Assembly: GCA_947165405.1 (NCBI GenBank)
Contig: CAMVAG010000046.1
Location: 1-12,162, forward strand
Reading direction: 5' to 3'
Source: an uncultured Selenomonadales bacterium
Lineage (GTDB): Bacteria > Bacillota > Negativicutes > Selenomonadales > Selenomonadaceae
DNA: 12,162 nucleotides
Each line of letters starts with the position of its first letter. Positions within the stretch are counted from its first letter, which is position 1. Both the position numbers and the translations under genes were made by a program. Below are positions 11,444-12,162 of the stretch, in pieces. Under the pieces are notes generated by a model. It made no database searches, had not been told where the DNA came from, and saw only the letters and a program-made list of their open reading frames with translations.

Positions 11444-12162
11444 ATGAGTTTAAATTTATCGGGCAAGGTCGCATTTGTGACGGGAGCCTCACGCGGCATC
11501 GGTCGAGCGATTGCTTTGCGGCTTGCCAAAGACGGCGCAAAAGTCGCGTTGAATTTCTCAAGCAACGTCGCAAAAGCCGAAGAAGTCAAAGCCGAAATTG
11601 AATCACTTGGCGGCGAGGCAATGCTTGTGCAAGGTGACGTTTCAAATTTGGCGGTCGTGACGGAGCTGATAAAAAAAGTTGTCGACGATTGGGGACGCTT
11701 GGACATTTTGATAAACAATGCCGGCATAACCCGCGACAATCTTCTGCTCAAGATGAGTGAGGACGACTTCGACAAAGTTATCGCCACGAATTTAAAAGGC
11801 GTCTTCAACTGCACGAAGGCCGTAACCAAACTCATGATGAAACAACGCGGCGGGCGAATCGTCAACATGTCGAGCGTCGTCGGGCTCAAAGGCAACATAA
11901 GCCAAACCAACTACGCGGCGGCGAAGGCGGGCATAATCGGCTTCACGAAGTCTGCGGCGAAAGAACTTGCCTCGCGAGGCGTGACGGTCAATGCGGTTGC
12001 GCCGGGCTTTATCAACACCGATATGACTGCCGCGCTAAGCGAAAAAGTCAAGGAAGTAATGTTGCAAGAGATACCTGCGGGGAGGATAGGAACTCCCGAA
12101 GACGTTGCCAATGCAGTGGCGTTCTTGGTATCGGATCAAGCGGCGTATATCACCGGTCAAGT
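11444..12162 (+). CDS. fabG: 3-oxoacyl-ACP reductase FabG, cut by the window end
   Basis: FabG reduces 3-oxoacyl-ACP to 3-hydroxyacyl-ACP with NADPH in fatty-acid elongation. The visible 239 residues form a short-chain dehydrogenase: cofactor loop TGASRGIG (13-20), GDVSN (64-68), NNAG (91-94), N116, and the catalytic S144, Y157 and K161 (SSVVG and YAAAK), then NAVAPGFINTDMT. The family length is about 246, so only some 7-8 residues are missing at the 3' end. No stop codon is in the window. ATG 11444 is preceded by GGGAGG (11426-11431) and AAAGG (11435-11439). It is separated from plsX-fabK-fabD by the TPR gene and has its own promoter. Confidence 0.95.
   Translation, partial: MSLNLSGKVAFVTGASRGIGRAIALRLAKDGAKVALNFSSNVAKAEEVKAEIESLGGEAMLVQGDVSNLAVVTELIKKVVDDWGRLDILINNAGITRDNLLLKMSEDDFDKVIATNLKGVFNCTKAVTKLMMKQRGGRIVNMSSVVGLKGNISQTNYAAAKAGIIGFTKSAAKELASRGVTVNAVAPGFINTDMTAALSEKVKEVMLQEIPAGRIGTPEDVANAVAFLVSDQAAYITGQ

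Overview
All supported genes lie on the + strand. Strong GGAGG-type ribosome binding sites, the gene orders ffh-rpsP-khpA and yceD-rpmF-plsX, and an FMN-type enoyl-ACP reductase (FabK) point to a Firmicutes-related bacterium. Sec and Tat leaders on envelope proteins fit an anaerobic, Selenomonas-like member of the Negativicutes, but that placement is inference from gene content only.

Region 1 (1-2254): a consensus promoter drives tRNA-Cys. ffh (SRP GTPase), rpsP (ribosomal protein S16) and khpA (KH-domain RNA-binding protein) follow with no visible terminator until the hairpin at 2226-2254. Region 2 (2255-3805): two translationally coupled envelope genes, a secreted protein with two tandem carboxymuconolactone-decarboxylase domains and a Tat-type lipoprotein iron-sulfur flavoprotein. 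Both carry a well-placed internal ribosome binding site and ATG exactly at the leader/domain border. Region 3 (3827-6324): asd, then a FliB-like lysine N-methylase locus. A partially duplicated 5' end and an 11-G tract join two overlapping reading frames, so this looks like a phase-variable switch. Region 4 (6360-10139): yceD, rpmF (58 aa, TTG start), a terminator/attenuator, then plsX, fabK and fabD for phospholipid and fatty-acid synthesis, ending in a strong terminator. fabH is not between plsX and fabK. Region 5 (10140-12162): a secreted TPR protein with its own probable promoter, then fabG with a good extended -10 promoter, cut off by the window end.

Much of the window is core machinery (protein targeting, ribosome, fatty-acid synthesis, aspartate-family amino acids). 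The unusual parts are the G11 switch in the fliB-like locus, the envelope redox pair with apparent dual starts, a heptad inverted repeat at the yceD-rpmF junction, the intrinsic terminator just before plsX, and a marked shortage of GATC sites. No intergenic stretch exceeds 300 bases.
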